51,689 nt of DNA from Bryobacteraceae bacterium CoA2 C42 (GCA_019931245.1 JAINDL010000018.1:1-51689); one strand, 5' to 3'. Counted from the stretch's first letter, positions 34,181 to 43,047 are shown. Notes: a model not told the origin generated them from the letters alone. Made by a program: numbers and translations.

Positions 34181-34843
34181 TTACACGCTCCGCGCGGGGA
34201 TCCGCAGTAGACGCTGCGCCGATTTGAGCAGTTTCTGCCGAGCGCGAAACAGTTTCACCTTTATTGTATTCTCGTTCATTCCGGTCATTTGCGCCAGTTC
34301 TTCCACCGAATGGCCCTCTACTTCTTTGAGCATCAGCAGAGAACGATCCTGTTCAGGGATCTTGGCCAGCAGTTTCGTGACGAGATCCCGGTTGGCCAAG
34401 CGCTCATCGATCGGTCCCGCCGGCTCGACCGCCACATCGGAGTTCTCCATCTTGAGCGCCTCTTCTTCAGAAAAATCGCTCTCGTAGACCAGCTTCCGGA
34501 CCTTCTTCTTGCGCAGATAGTCGTAACATTCGTTCACCGTAATCTTGTAGATCCACGTGAGCAGGGAGCTGCGAAAATCGAAGTTCCGGATGGAAAAATA
34601 GACCTTGGCAAAAACCTGCTGCGCAATATCCTCGGCATCGTTGTGATTCCGCAGGATGCCGAAGATGATCGAATAAATCTTCGACTGATACCGCTCGACG
34701 ATCTCGCGGAAGGCCATCTCGTCACCGGCCTGCACCCGGCGCACGAGCAGCGCTTCGTCGGAATTACTGTGGTCCACGGTCGCCTTCGTCCGGGCCGTCG
34801 AACCCGCAAGGGGGAAGCTCAAAACGTCCAATACGCCACTCAT
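34181..34843 (-). CDS. ECF-family RNA polymerase sigma factor
   Basis: About 220 residues from the ATG at 34843, preceded by AAAGGA; a longer in-frame start at 34909 gives an unlikely basic leader. Region 2 has DAEDIAQQVFAKVYFSIRNF and LTWIYKITVNECYDYLRKKK; region 4 has IPEQDRSLLMLKEVEGHS and ENTIKVKLFRARQKLLKSAQ. A transmembrane anti-sigma gene follows directly. On the minus strand upstream, TGTAAT with a GTTGCG element 16 bp before it is a possible promoter. Confidence 0.88.
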   Translation of the reverse strand: MSGVLDVLSFPLAGSTARTKATVDHSNSDEALLVRRVQAGDEMAFREIVERYQSKIYSIIFGILRNHNDAEDIAQQVFAKVYFSIRNFDFRSSLLTWIYKITVNECYDYLRKKKVRKLVYESDFSEEEALKMENSDVAVEPAGPIDERLANRDLVTKLLAKIPEQDRSLLMLKEVEGHSVEELAQMTGMNENTIKVKLFRARQKLLKSAQRLLRIPARSV

Positions 34844-34966
34844 GTCCTTTCGGACGCGTAAACCACCGACCCGGTTTCGAAAACCTGCGCTGCATCCCGT
34901 CGCCCTCACTCTGCATCATTACAGGGTAGAACTAGCGATCGCAACGGGCTAAGCTAGAAGAGTCAA

Positions 34967-34979
34967 TGCCGATTCGGCA
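34967..34979. repeat. 13-bp palindrome before the Fe-S carrier gene
   Basis: TGCCGATTCGGCA reads nearly identically on both strands and lies just upstream of the GGAG ribosome-binding site of the A-type carrier gene, within the divergent region shared with the ECF sigma gene. It could be an operator or a chance palindrome. No regulator can be assigned. Confidence 0.25.
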
Positions 34980-34994
34980 CGGAGAACAAAACCT

Positions 34995-35318
34995 ATGATC
35001 AATTTAACGGAACGGGCGATTGGCAAAGTCGCCGAGATTCTCGATTCGCAGGATCCCAAACCCGCCGGGTTGCGGATTGCGGTGGTGGGAGGGGGTTGTT
35101 CGGGCTTCAGCTACTCGATGGCCTTCGAAAACACCCCCAGTATGCTGGACAAGACCTACAACTACGGCCCCTTGAAGGTTTTTGTCGATCAGGCCAGCCT
35201 TCTCTATCTGGATGGCGCCGAGGTGGATTACGTCGAGTCCCTCGAAGGGTCGGGCTTCAAATTCAACAATCCGCAAGTGAAGTCAACATGCGGTTGCGGG
35301 AGTTCGTTTAGCGTCTAG
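34995..35318 (+). CDS. A-type iron-sulfur cluster carrier (IscA/SufA/ErpA family)
   Basis: A 107-residue HesB-like protein. The three conserved cysteines are Cys35 (GGGCSGFSY), Cys99 and Cys101 (STCGCGSSF). These bind and hand over Fe-S clusters or iron. It is a single-gene unit with a GGAG ribosome-binding site, divergent from an ECF sigma gene and followed by a hairpin. No isc or suf genes are nearby, and which subtype it is cannot be told from the sequence alone. Confidence 0.9.
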   Translation: MINLTERAIGKVAEILDSQDPKPAGLRIAVVGGGCSGFSYSMAFENTPSMLDKTYNYGPLKVFVDQASLLYLDGAEVDYVESLEGSGFKFNNPQVKSTCGCGSSFSV

Positions 35319-35340
35319 GGCGACGCCTCCATCCGTACGC

Positions 35341-35390
35341 AACAACAATGGCCTCCACCGCTCAAGAGCGGGGAGGCCACTATTGTTGTT
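35341..35390. terminator. bidirectional hairpin terminator
   Basis: A long inverted repeat with a few bulges: left arm AACAACAATGGCCTCC and onward, right arm ending GGAGGCCACTATTGTTGTT, around a central AAGA-type loop. It sits in the 84-bp gap between the convergent Fe-S carrier and PEP-CTERM genes and would serve both strands. Confidence 0.7.
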
Positions 35391-35402
35391 GGGCTTGATC
35401 GA

Positions 35403-36179
35403 TTAGGACTGGCGACGGCGCAGAACCGCAATACCGATCAGACCGGCGCCCATGAGAGCAAACGTCATCGGTTCAGGGATATCGCTGGCTGGCTGGAAGA
35501 TGTTGGTGAAGGAACTCACCGCCGCAACCGCCCCCGGACGCGTGTAGCTGTCCAGGTTGAGGCGATTCACAACCACGTACGCACTGGTCAAACCTCCGAC
35601 TACCGTTTGCGGAGGAGCGCCCGAAGTCAGGGTAGCGGGAGGGGCTGTGTTGTTGGCCGTCAGGACCGTTTGCGTACCGGTGAGAGAGCCGGTGAGAAAG
35701 TCGATGGGAGTGAAGTCCTGAACCCACGTCTTCAACGTAACGTCGGGACCAGCTCCAAAACTCGTTCCCGTACCCTCGTTGTAGCCCTGGGACAGAACGG
35801 CCGATGTCACGTACTGGCTCAATCTAGCGCCGCCGGTGCTGCCGTAAATCCGGTAATTTGTTTCGAGAAAACCGGTCTGTGACCCCAACCCCGGCGCACG
35901 CCAATCAGCCCCGTCCACCGCCGGGGTGTAGGTGACTGAAAAACCGTTTCCGACGAGGGCGAATGTCACCCGGATGTCCGAACCCATAGTTCCGGCTAAT
36001 GAGCCAGTAGCCGCTTGGGACTGGTGAAAGTAATTTAGTGTCCAGGTATTTGCGCCGTTCGTGATCTCGCAAACAGACAAGAATGGCTGAGTCGACATTA
36101 AGCCGTTCGTGCACGGTGCCCCGAACAAAGAGGTCGTACTGATAGCCAATACGCCCAAGAGCAATAATTTTTTTTCCAT
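35403..36179 (-). CDS. exported PEP-CTERM sorting-domain protein
   Basis: 258 residues from the ATG at 36179, which has GGAGG 6 bp upstream and starts a signal peptide (MEKKLLLLGVLAISTTSLFG). The C terminus has the complete PEP-CTERM tripartite signal: IPEP, a hydrophobic helix (MTFALMGAGLIGIAVL) and RRRQS. Exosortase would cleave at this motif to release or anchor the protein at the surface. The body is Thr/Ser/Asn-rich with no named domain. The second to fourth codons form a run of eight A. Base composition is visibly lower in GC than neighbours. No exosortase gene is in the window. Confidence 0.85.
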   Translation of the reverse strand: MEKKLLLLGVLAISTTSLFGAPCTNGLMSTQPFLSVCEITNGANTWTLNYFHQSQAATGSLAGTMGSDIRVTFALVGNGFSVTYTPAVDGADWRAPGLGSQTGFLETNYRIYGSTGGARLSQYVTSAVLSQGYNEGTGTSFGAGPDVTLKTWVQDFTPIDFLTGSLTGTQTVLTANNTAPPATLTSGAPPQTVVGGLTSAYVVVNRLNLDSYTRPGAVAAVSSFTNIFQPASDIPEPMTFALMGAGLIGIAVLRRRQS

Positions 36180-36260
36180 TTGAATCCTCCGAATTGCATG
36201 TACTTCAAAACGTAATAGGCCGGATGTACGGCTTACTATGGCGATTTCGAGTACTCCCAC

Positions 36261-36290
36261 ACTATACAGGCATGTCCGAAGGGGTGTCAA
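36261..36290 (-). promoter_or_regulatory. sigma-70-type promoter of the PEP-CTERM gene
   Basis: Read on the minus strand, a perfect -35 element TTGACA (36290-36285) is followed after 18 bp by TATAGT (36266-36261) as the -10 element. The start codon lies about 80 bp further on, giving a leader of roughly 75 nt. This is the best consensus promoter I found in the window. Confidence 0.7.
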
Positions 36291-36296
36291 TAGTTT

Positions 36297-36322
36297 TACG
36301 AACAGGGAGTAGGCTGTTCGTA
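36297..36322. repeat. inverted repeat just upstream of the PEP-CTERM promoter
   Basis: TACGAACAG (36297-36305) and CTGTTCGTA (36314-36322) form a perfect 9-bp inverted repeat with an 8-bp spacer. On the minus strand it ends about 7 bp upstream of the -35 element, a normal place for an activator site. Its binding protein is unknown. Confidence 0.5.
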
Positions 36323-36661
36323 CTAAAAGTGGCTCTGCCGCCCGTGAACTCTCGTAAAACTTGTGAAAACACCTCGAAAACACCACCATTTCGAAAGCAG
36401 CGCCACTCCTGGCAGACAAGCACGTACTTGGTACGCAGTACCCCGCCTCCAGGACTCTTCGCCCGCCCCTAACCCTCCCCGTCGCCGCCCTCTGTTCCCT
36501 CTCGGCCGCCGCAGTCCCAAAGGCATCCGGGACCAAAGTTCAATACGTAAGCCCCCGGCCGTGGCGCCCCAATGGTGCCCGCCGGCCGGTTGCAGTCTGC
36601 TCTCGGGGACGCTATGATGAAGAGACTCTGATACGGGCGCCCGGCGTTCGTGTGCCTCCTC
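36323..36661. other. 339-bp intergenic region upstream of ffh
   Basis: No gene is evident. It contains a GC-rich inverted segment (CCCCGGCCGTGG to GCCGGCCGG at about 36553-36588) that might be a structured leader or attenuator for the ffh operon. I looked for the SRP RNA tetraloop/GGAAGCAG core and did not see it. The ffh promoter is expected in the last 150 bp; no strong consensus is visible. Confidence 0.4.
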
Positions 36662-38059
36662 ATGTTTGACAATCTATCCGATAAACTGCAGCGAGTTTTC
36701 AAGAACTTGCGCGGCGAAGGAAAACTCACTGCCGAAAACATGGAAGCCGCTCTCCGCGAGATTCGCGTTGCGCTGCTTGAGGCTGACGTCCACTTTAAGG
36801 TCGTTAAACAGCTCATCGAGGCGGTCAAAGAGAAGGCCCTCGGCCAGGAGGTTCTGGCCGCCCTCTCTCCGGCCCAGCAGGTCGTCAAGATTGTCAATGA
36901 AGAGCTGATCAGGACGCTCGGCACCCACGCCTCGCGCCTTCGCTTCGCCAACCAACCGCCCACGGTCGTTCTCGTGGTCGGCCTCCAGGGCTCCGGCAAG
37001 ACCACCTCTTCGGCGAAACTCGCCCGCTGGCTCTCGAAAAACCAGCATTCCCCGCTGCTCGTCTCCGTCGACGTCTATCGCCCCGCCGCCCGGGATCAAC
37101 TGGCCGTTCTAGCCAAACAGCTCGCCCTCCCCATCTACACCGGAACGCCGGAAGAGACCAAACCCCTCGAACTCGCCCGCTCCGCCCGCAGGGAAGCAAT
37201 TCAGACTGGTCGCGACATCATTGTTATAGACACCGCCGGTCGGCTCCATATCGACGACGCGCTCATGGCCGAGCTCGCCGAACTCAAAGACACCTTCGAG
37301 CCTACTGAAATCCTCTTCGTCGCCGACGCCATGACCGGCCAGGATGCCGTCAAATCGGCCGAACAGTTCCATCAGCGGCTGGGCATCACCGGCATCATCC
37401 TGACCAAGATGGACGGCGACGCTCGCGGTGGCGCAGCGCTGTCGATCCGTTCCATTACCGGACAACCCCTGAAGTTCATCGGCATCGGAGAAAAACCGGA
37501 CGCTTTTGAACTCTTCCACCCGGACCGCGTCGCCAACCGAATTCTCGGCATGGGCGATGTTCTCAGCCTGATCGAGAAGGTCGAGGAGACCATCGATAAG
37601 AAGCAGGCCGAGGAGATGCAGCGGAAGCTCATCGACAATGAGTTCACCCTGACCGACTTCCGCAACCAGTTAAAACAGATTCGCAAACTCGGACCGCTCG
37701 GGGACCTCATGGGAATGATGCCGAACCTGCCCGGCATGGGCGGCGGCATGATGAAAGAGCTCAAAAACGCCAAGGTCGACGAAAAAGAGCTCAACCGCGT
37801 GGTCGCCATCATCGACTCGATGACCCCCAAAGAGCGCGAAAACCACATGTTGATCAACGGCTCCCGCCGCCGCCGCATCGCCAAAGGCTCCGGCACCAGC
37901 GTCGAGGACGTCAACAACCTGCTCAAGCAGTACACCCAGGCCCGGAAGATGATGAAAGCGTTTTCGGGCACGCTATCGGGCCAGGGCTTCCTGGGCAAAA
38001 AGCTTTCCAAACTGGGCAAGCTCCCCTCGCTGAGCGACCTCGGTAATTTCAAGTTCTAA
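36662..38059 (+). CDS. ffh: signal recognition particle protein Ffh
   Basis: 465 residues from the ATG at 36662; a GTG 12 bp upstream is an alternative. The N domain (MFDNLSDKLQRVFKNLRGEG) precedes the GTPase G domain with GLQGSGKTTSSAKLA, DVYRPAARDQL, DTAGRL and TKMDGDARGG. The Met-rich M domain (MGMMPNLPGMGGGMMKEL) at the C terminus binds SRP RNA and signal sequences. It opens the long ribosome/translation operon. Confidence 0.97.
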   Translation: MFDNLSDKLQRVFKNLRGEGKLTAENMEAALREIRVALLEADVHFKVVKQLIEAVKEKALGQEVLAALSPAQQVVKIVNEELIRTLGTHASRLRFANQPPTVVLVVGLQGSGKTTSSAKLARWLSKNQHSPLLVSVDVYRPAARDQLAVLAKQLALPIYTGTPEETKPLELARSARREAIQTGRDIIVIDTAGRLHIDDALMAELAELKDTFEPTEILFVADAMTGQDAVKSAEQFHQRLGITGIILTKMDGDARGGAALSIRSITGQPLKFIGIGEKPDAFELFHPDRVANRILGMGDVLSLIEKVEETIDKKQAEEMQRKLIDNEFTLTDFRNQLKQIRKLGPLGDLMGMMPNLPGMGGGMMKELKNAKVDEKELNRVVAIIDSMTPKERENHMLINGSRRRRIAKGSGTSVEDVNNLLKQYTQARKMMKAFSGTLSGQGFLGKKLSKLGKLPSLSDLGNFKF

Positions 38060-38086
38060 CCAGTTCCATCAGGAGTATAGAAAACA

Positions 38087-38341
38087 ATGTTGGCAATTCG
38101 TCTCGCGCGGTTCGGTTCAAAGAAGAAGCCCACCTACCGCGTTGTGGTTATTGAAAAAGAGCGCGCCCGCGACAGCAAAGCGCTCGAAGTCCTGGGTCAC
38201 TACAACCCGCTCACGGAACCGGCCGCCGTCGTGCTGGACCACGACCGCTACGCCCACTGGGTGAAGGTCGGCGCCCAGCCCTCGGACACCGTGGCCCGGC
38301 TCGTGAAAGCCAATCCGGCGCCCGAACCCGTGGCTGTCTAA
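38087..38341 (+). CDS. rpsP: 30S ribosomal protein S16
   Basis: An 84-residue bS16 with the typical start MLAIRLARFGSKKKPTYRVV and the block ALEVLGHYNPLTEP. AGGAG lies 11 bp before the ATG. The gene overlaps khpA by one base (TAATG). Its place between ffh and khpA is the widespread arrangement. Confidence 0.97.
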   Translation: MLAIRLARFGSKKKPTYRVVVIEKERARDSKALEVLGHYNPLTEPAAVVLDHDRYAHWVKVGAQPSDTVARLVKANPAPEPVAV

Positions 38342-38589
38342 TGGCTGCCGCGCTCAAAGACCTCGTCGAAGGCATCGCCCGGTCCATCGTCGACCATCCG
38401 GCGGAGGTCTTGGTGACGGAGACAGGGGGCGATCAGGTCATTACCCTCGCCCTGCGCGTCGCCCCGGCCGATCTGGGCCGGGTCATCGGCAAACAGGGCC
38501 GGACCGCCCGCTCCATGCGCACCCTGCTCACCGCTGCCGCCCTCAAAGCCAATCGCCGGGTGAACCTCGAAATCGTCGAGGATCGTTAA
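38341..38589 (+). CDS. khpA: KH-domain RNA-binding protein KhpA
   Basis: An 82-residue single KH domain protein with the GxxG loop in VIGKQGRTARSMRTLL. In other bacteria KhpA forms a dimer with KhpB and acts on RNA affecting cell division or ribosome function. It lies between rpsP and rimM, the usual position, with a one-base overlap with rpsP. Confidence 0.92.
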   Translation: MAAALKDLVEGIARSIVDHPAEVLVTETGGDQVITLALRVAPADLGRVIGKQGRTARSMRTLLTAAALKANRRVNLEIVEDR

Positions 38590-38595
38590 ACCGCG

Positions 38596-39126
38596 GTGTA
38601 TACCCCGATACCACAGTGGGTCACCCTGGCAGAAGTGGTTCGTCCCCGGGGCAACCGGGGAGAACTCCTCTGCGTCGATCTCTCGAAAGGCCCGGAGCGT
38701 TACCTCGATTTGGGCGAGGTTCTTCTATTTGATGCTGCCCAGCAGGAGTTGGGGTCCTTCTCCGTCGAGGAGGCCTGGCTCCATCAGGATCAATTGATCC
38801 TCAAATTCGCCGGCATCGACTCCATCTCCGACGCCGAACGCTTCCGGGGAGGCGAGGTGCGCATCCCCTTCTCCCAGCGAGCCCCTTTGCCCCCCGGGGA
38901 GTACTATCTCTCGGACCTGCCCGGCTGTGCCGTTGTCGACGATGCCTCCGGAGCCCCCCTGGGTATCGTCGCCGCCGCCCTCGAAATGCCCGGCTCCAAT
39001 CTGATTGAGCTCGAAACCGGCACCCTCATTCCCCTCACCCGGGCCATCTGCCCCGTCATCGATCCAGCCAACCGGCTCATCCGGGCCACCCTGCCCGACG
39101 GTCTGCTCGAGTTGAACCGCAACTAG
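38596..39126 (+). CDS. rimM: 16S rRNA maturation factor RimM
   Basis: A 176-residue protein with an N-terminal RimM barrel (WVTLAEVVRPRGNRGELLC) and a C-terminal PRC-barrel (EYYLSDLPGCAVVDDASG). The C-terminal stretch VIDPANRLIRATLPDGLLEL is typical. It assists 30S head assembly around S19. The start is GTG at 38596, 6 bp after khpA. Confidence 0.93.
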   Translation: MYTPIPQWVTLAEVVRPRGNRGELLCVDLSKGPERYLDLGEVLLFDAAQQELGSFSVEEAWLHQDQLILKFAGIDSISDAERFRGGEVRIPFSQRAPLPPGEYYLSDLPGCAVVDDASGAPLGIVAAALEMPGSNLIELETGTLIPLTRAICPVIDPANRLIRATLPDGLLELNRN

Positions 39127-39138
39127 CGCCGCCGCCCC

Positions 39139-39828
39139 ATGAAGTTCCACGTTCTCACCATCTTTCCGGATTTCTTCTGCGGTCCGTTCCGCCACGGTAT
39201 CGTCGCCAAAGCCGCCGCCGCCGGACTGCTCGAACTCCATACCCACGACCTCCGCCAGTGGACCTTCGACCGCCATCGTACCGTCGACGACCGTCCCTTC
39301 GGCGGCGGGGAGGGAATGTTGCTCAAACCGGCACCGGTCTTTCACGCCACCGAAGCAATTTTCCGAGAAAAGAGTCATAATAAGAAGGTTGTCCTGATGT
39401 CGGCCCAGGGGACGCTGTTTACCCAGCAAACCGCCCGCCGGCTCAGCCGGGTTTCGGAACTGCTGCTGATCTGTGGCAGGTACGAAGGGATCGACGAACG
39501 CGTCGCCGCCCACCTGGTCGACGAAGAGATTTCTGTAGGTGATTTTGTCTTGAGCGGCGGCGAACTCGCGGCTGCTCTGGTGATCGACGCAGTGGCCCGA
39601 CTACTCCCCGGGGTCCTCGGCAACGAGGCCTCCCGCATCAATGAGAGTTTCTCGGAATCCCTGCTCGACGCTCCGCACTACACCCGCCCAGCCGATTTCC
39701 GGGGATGGAAAGTCCCCGAAGTTCTGCAAAGCGGCAATCATGAGGCGATCCGGCAGTGGCGGCAGCAAGCCGCCCTGGAAAAAACCAGGAAAAACCGGCC
39801 CGATCTCCTCCCCAAGCTTCCACTCTGA
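39139..39828 (+). CDS. trmD: tRNA (guanine37-N1)-methyltransferase
   Basis: A 229-residue SPOUT enzyme. It opens with MKFHVLTIFPDFFCGPFRHG, then has HRTVDDRPFGGGEGMLLKP, LLICGRYEGIDERV and the knot motif DFVLSGGELAA. The C-terminal half, with LDAPHYTRPADFRGWKVPEV, binds the tRNA. It methylates G37 to prevent frameshifting. It follows rimM at 12 bp. Confidence 0.96.
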   Translation: MKFHVLTIFPDFFCGPFRHGIVAKAAAAGLLELHTHDLRQWTFDRHRTVDDRPFGGGEGMLLKPAPVFHATEAIFREKSHNKKVVLMSAQGTLFTQQTARRLSRVSELLLICGRYEGIDERVAAHLVDEEISVGDFVLSGGELAAALVIDAVARLLPGVLGNEASRINESFSESLLDAPHYTRPADFRGWKVPEVLQSGNHEAIRQWRQQAALEKTRKNRPDLLPKLPL

Positions 39829-39839
39829 GGTAATTCATC

Positions 39840-40187
39840 ATGCAACACGTAGCTCTCACCAAAATCGTTCAGCCCCAGGTGCGGACCGACCTGCCGGCAC
39901 TCCGGATCGGCGACTCCATTAAGGTTCACGTCAAGATCCGCGAAGGCGAGAAAGAGCGCATCCAGATCTATGAAGGCACCCTGATCGCCCGTAAGAACAA
40001 GGGCATCAGCCAGACCATCACCGTCCGCAAGATCAGCTTCGGCGTCGGCGTCGAGCGCATCTTCCCGCTCAACGCCCCCGTCATCGATAAGATCGACGTC
40101 GTCCGCAGCGGCTTCGTCCGCCGCGCCAAGCTCTACTATCTCCGCGGTCTCAAGGGCAAAGCGGCTCGTCTCAAAGAGCGCGAATAG
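39840..40187 (+). CDS. rplS: 50S ribosomal protein L19
   Basis: A 115-residue bL19 with [38 protein letters not shown] and [21 protein letters not shown] precedes the ATG at 9 bp. It follows trmD at 11 bp in the operon. Confidence 0.97.
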   Translation: MQHVALTKIVQPQVRTDLPALRIGDSIKVHVKIREGEKERIQIYEGTLIARKNKGISQTITVRKISFGVGVERIFPLNAPVIDKIDVVRSGFVRRAKLYYLRGLKGKAARLKERE

Positions 40188-40210
40188 CTCCCCCCGCGGC
40201 GAGGTGATGA

Positions 40211-40837
40211 TTGCCGCAGCGTTGCTCCAGCCGCTACGAGCGCGATTTGCGCAGTAAGGGGTTTCTAGCCATTGCGGGCGTGGACGAGGCGGGCCGGGGA
40301 TGTCTCTTCGGTCCCGTCTACGCTGCCGCCTGCATTCTCGATCCGCAACGCCCCCTGCGCGGACTCGACGATTCAAAGAAACTCGATGCCCCCGAACGGC
40401 AGCGACTCCAGCTTCTGATCGAACAGCGCTCCCTCGCCTGGGCGGTGGCCTTTGCCTCCGCCGCCGAAATCGATTCCATCAACATCCTCCAGGCCGCCCG
40501 GCTCGCCATGCGTCGCGCCGTCGAATCCCTGCCCCGCCCCGCCGACTTCCTGCTCGTCGACGCCACCACCGTCGATCTTCCGCTTCCCCAGCAGGCCATC
40601 ATCCACGGCGACGCCCTCTCGCGCTCCATCGCCGCCGCCTCCATCCTTGCCAAAACCCACCGCGACCGCCGGATGCAGGAGTTTGACCTGCAGTACCCCG
40701 GCTACGGCTTCGCTCGTCATAAGGGCTACGGATCGCCCGAACACCTCGACGCCCTCGACCGCCTCGGTCCCCTTCCGGAGCACCGATTCTGCTATGCTCC
40801 GGTTCGAGAGCGCGCCCAGCGGACTCTCTTCCCATGA
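40211..40837 (+). CDS. rnhB: ribonuclease HII
   Basis: A 208-residue type 2 RNase H with the catalytic acidic residues in AGVDEAGRGCLFGPV, the block LRGLDDSKKLDAPERQRL and the later LVDATT and ILAKTHRDRRM. The start is TTG at 40211 with GAGGTGA just upstream; ATG codons nearby are in other frames. It removes ribonucleotides from DNA. It overlaps the next gene by 4 bp (ATGA). Confidence 0.92.
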   Translation: MPQRCSSRYERDLRSKGFLAIAGVDEAGRGCLFGPVYAAACILDPQRPLRGLDDSKKLDAPERQRLQLLIEQRSLAWAVAFASAAEIDSINILQAARLAMRRAVESLPRPADFLLVDATTVDLPLPQQAIIHGDALSRSIAAASILAKTHRDRRMQEFDLQYPGYGFARHKGYGSPEHLDALDRLGPLPEHRFCYAPVRERAQRTLFP

Positions 40838-41124
40838 ATCCCCTGCCCGATCCCCCTCCCCCCTCCCGCCCCCCTACCAGTTGGTTCGTCCGCTTGGCCG
40901 GACTCGCCTGGATCATTCTCTGCTTTGAACTCGGCGTCTTTCTGCTCGTCTATCCCTGGATGGAGGGATGGGAGCGCAACGAAATCGCCAACTGGCGACC
41001 CGGCGCCCGCGAACTCTGGGCCAACCCTTTCGTCCGTGGCGCCGTCTCGGGCCTCGGCGTCGTTAACATCGGAATCAGCCTCCGAAACCTCTATAGTTAC
41101 CTCCGGCAACTGCTGTTTGATTAG
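40834..41124 (+). CDS. small membrane protein of unknown function
   Basis: A 96-residue protein with a Pro-rich cytoplasmic N terminus, one strong transmembrane helix (LAGLAWIILCFELGVFLLV) and a second weaker one near GAVSGLGVVNIGISL. It contains YPWMEGWERNEI. It overlaps rnhB by 4 bp and lies 19 bp before lepB, so it is translated within this operon. I do not recognise a named family; context suggests an envelope-associated housekeeping role. Confidence 0.8.
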   Translation: MNPLPDPPPPSRPPTSWFVRLAGLAWIILCFELGVFLLVYPWMEGWERNEIANWRPGARELWANPFVRGAVSGLGVVNIGISLRNLYSYLRQLLFD

Positions 41125-41143
41125 CTAGAATTAGGAGATCACC

Positions 41144-41956
41144 GTGGCCCTCGAACAAGACCAAAAGCCAACCCCCGCTCCCGCGCCGGAACCGCCCCTG
41201 TGGAAGCAGATCTTCCTCCAGCACAAGGAGGAAACCCCGCGCCATACCATCGCCGAATGGACCGTTACCATTCTCCTGCTCCTGTTCGGCACCACCACCC
41301 TTGTCCAGGCCTTCGTCATCCCCACCGGATCGATGGAAGATACCCTGCTCATCGGCGACCATCTCCTCGTCGACAAACTCGCCTACGCCCCGCCAGGGCC
41401 CATCAGTAAGTTCTTCCTCCCTTACTCCGAGGTCAAGCGCGGCGACATCATCGTCTTCCGCTGGCCCGACGACATCCGCATGACCTTCGTCAAGCGCGTC
41501 CTCGGCGTCCCCGGCGACCGCATCCGCATCGAAAACAAACAGGTGTTCCTCAACGGCAAAGCCCTCACCGAACCCTACAAGTATCACAAGACCGAGTACT
41601 TCGACTCCTACCGCGATACCTTCCCCTCCGAGCCCAACACCCGCCTCAGCGAAGGCGGCCGCACCATGCTCGAACAGCACCTGAAGGGCAACGAAATCGT
41701 CGTCCCCGACAACGGCTACTTCGCCATGGGCGATAATCGCGACCAGTCGCTCGACTCCCGTTACTGGGGCTTCGTCCCCCGCGAAAACATCATCGGCAAG
41801 CCGCTCATCATCTACTGGTCCTACGATGCCCCCACCGAGCGCCTCCAATCCTCCACCCCGGGCTGGGATCACATCCAGGATCTGGCTACCAACTTCTTCA
41901 CCAAAACCCGCTGGAGCCGCACCTTCAACCTCATCCACGGCTACCCGATCCAGTAA
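41144..41956 (+). CDS. lepB: signal peptidase I
   Basis: A 270-residue S26 peptidase. A single transmembrane segment (VTILLLLFGTTTLVQAFV) precedes the nucleophile Ser63 in PTGSMEDTLL. The general base is Lys117 in FVKRVLGVPGD. The later blocks YFAMGDNRDQSLDSRYWGFV and IIYWSYD are typical. It cleaves signal peptides at the outer face of the inner membrane. The start is GTG at 41144 with AGGAG 7 bp upstream. Confidence 0.95.
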   Translation: MALEQDQKPTPAPAPEPPLWKQIFLQHKEETPRHTIAEWTVTILLLLFGTTTLVQAFVIPTGSMEDTLLIGDHLLVDKLAYAPPGPISKFFLPYSEVKRGDIIVFRWPDDIRMTFVKRVLGVPGDRIRIENKQVFLNGKALTEPYKYHKTEYFDSYRDTFPSEPNTRLSEGGRTMLEQHLKGNEIVVPDNGYFAMGDNRDQSLDSRYWGFVPRENIIGKPLIIYWSYDAPTERLQSSTPGWDHIQDLATNFFTKTRWSRTFNLIHGYPIQ

Positions 41957-41968
41957 CCAACCTCCCCC

Positions 41969-43047
41969 ATGCCCAAAACAGATCACCACTATGGCCTCAT
42001 CCTGGCCGGCGGCCGCGGCACCCGCTTCTGGCCCCGCAGCCGCAAACGCTCCGCCAAACAGGTCCTGAACTTCTTCGGCGAACGCACCCTCATCCAACAG
42101 ACCGTCGACCGCCTCCGCTCTATCCTCCCGCCCGAACGCATCTGGGTCATCACCAACTCCCATCTCCGCGATACCATCGCCAAACAACTCCCCGAAGTCC
42201 CCAAAAAACAGATCCTCGCCGAACCCGCCCAGCGCAACACCGCCCCGGCCATCGGCCTCATCGCTCAGATCCTCCACCGCCAGGACCCCGACGCCGTCCT
42301 GGGAGTCTTCCCCGCCGACCACGTCATCGAAAAGACCCCCCGCTATCTCCGCCTCGTCAAACCTGCCTTCAAAGCCGCCGCCGCAGGCAAAATCGCCGTC
42401 CTCGGCATCCAGCCCCGCTGGGCCGAAACCGGCTACGGCTACATCGAGTTCCCCCCGGGCGTCACGGCCGGCGACTCCACCCCGGTCCCGGTCCGCAGCT
42501 TCCGCGAAAAGCCCACTCTTGAAACGGCCAAAGAGTACCTCCACGCCGGTAACTTCTTCTGGAACGCCGGCATGTTCTTCTGGCGCGCCGATGTCGTGCT
42601 CAACTCCCTGCGCGACCACCTGCCCAAAACCGCCTCCCTGCTCGCCGGCCTCCCGCCCTTCGCCAGCTCGAAATTCAAGTCCGCCCTCGCCGAAACCTTC
42701 CCCGAGTGCGAAAACATCTCCATCGACTACGCCGTGCTCGAAAAGGCCCAGAACATCGTCGGCATCCCCGCCGACGAGTTCGGCTGGAACGACGTCGGCA
42801 CCTGGAACGCGGTCTATGAACTCGAAGCCCGCGGCATCTACTCCAACGTCTCCCGCGGCGAGGTCATCGCCGAACTCGCCACCGGCAACTATATCGACGT
42901 CCCCGGCAAACTCGTCGCCCTGCTCGGCGTGGAAAACCTCGTCATCGTCGAAACCGCCGACGCCCTCCTCATCGCCGACCGCAACCGGTCGCAGCAGGTG
43001 AGCGATATCGTCAAAGCCCTCGAAAAACAGAAACGGGAAGAACTTCT

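Noticed and set aside
36323-36661. Possible SRP RNA upstream of ffh
   Set aside because: The conserved GGAAGCAG/tetraloop core of SRP RNA was not found on either strand; only a GC-rich inverted segment is present.
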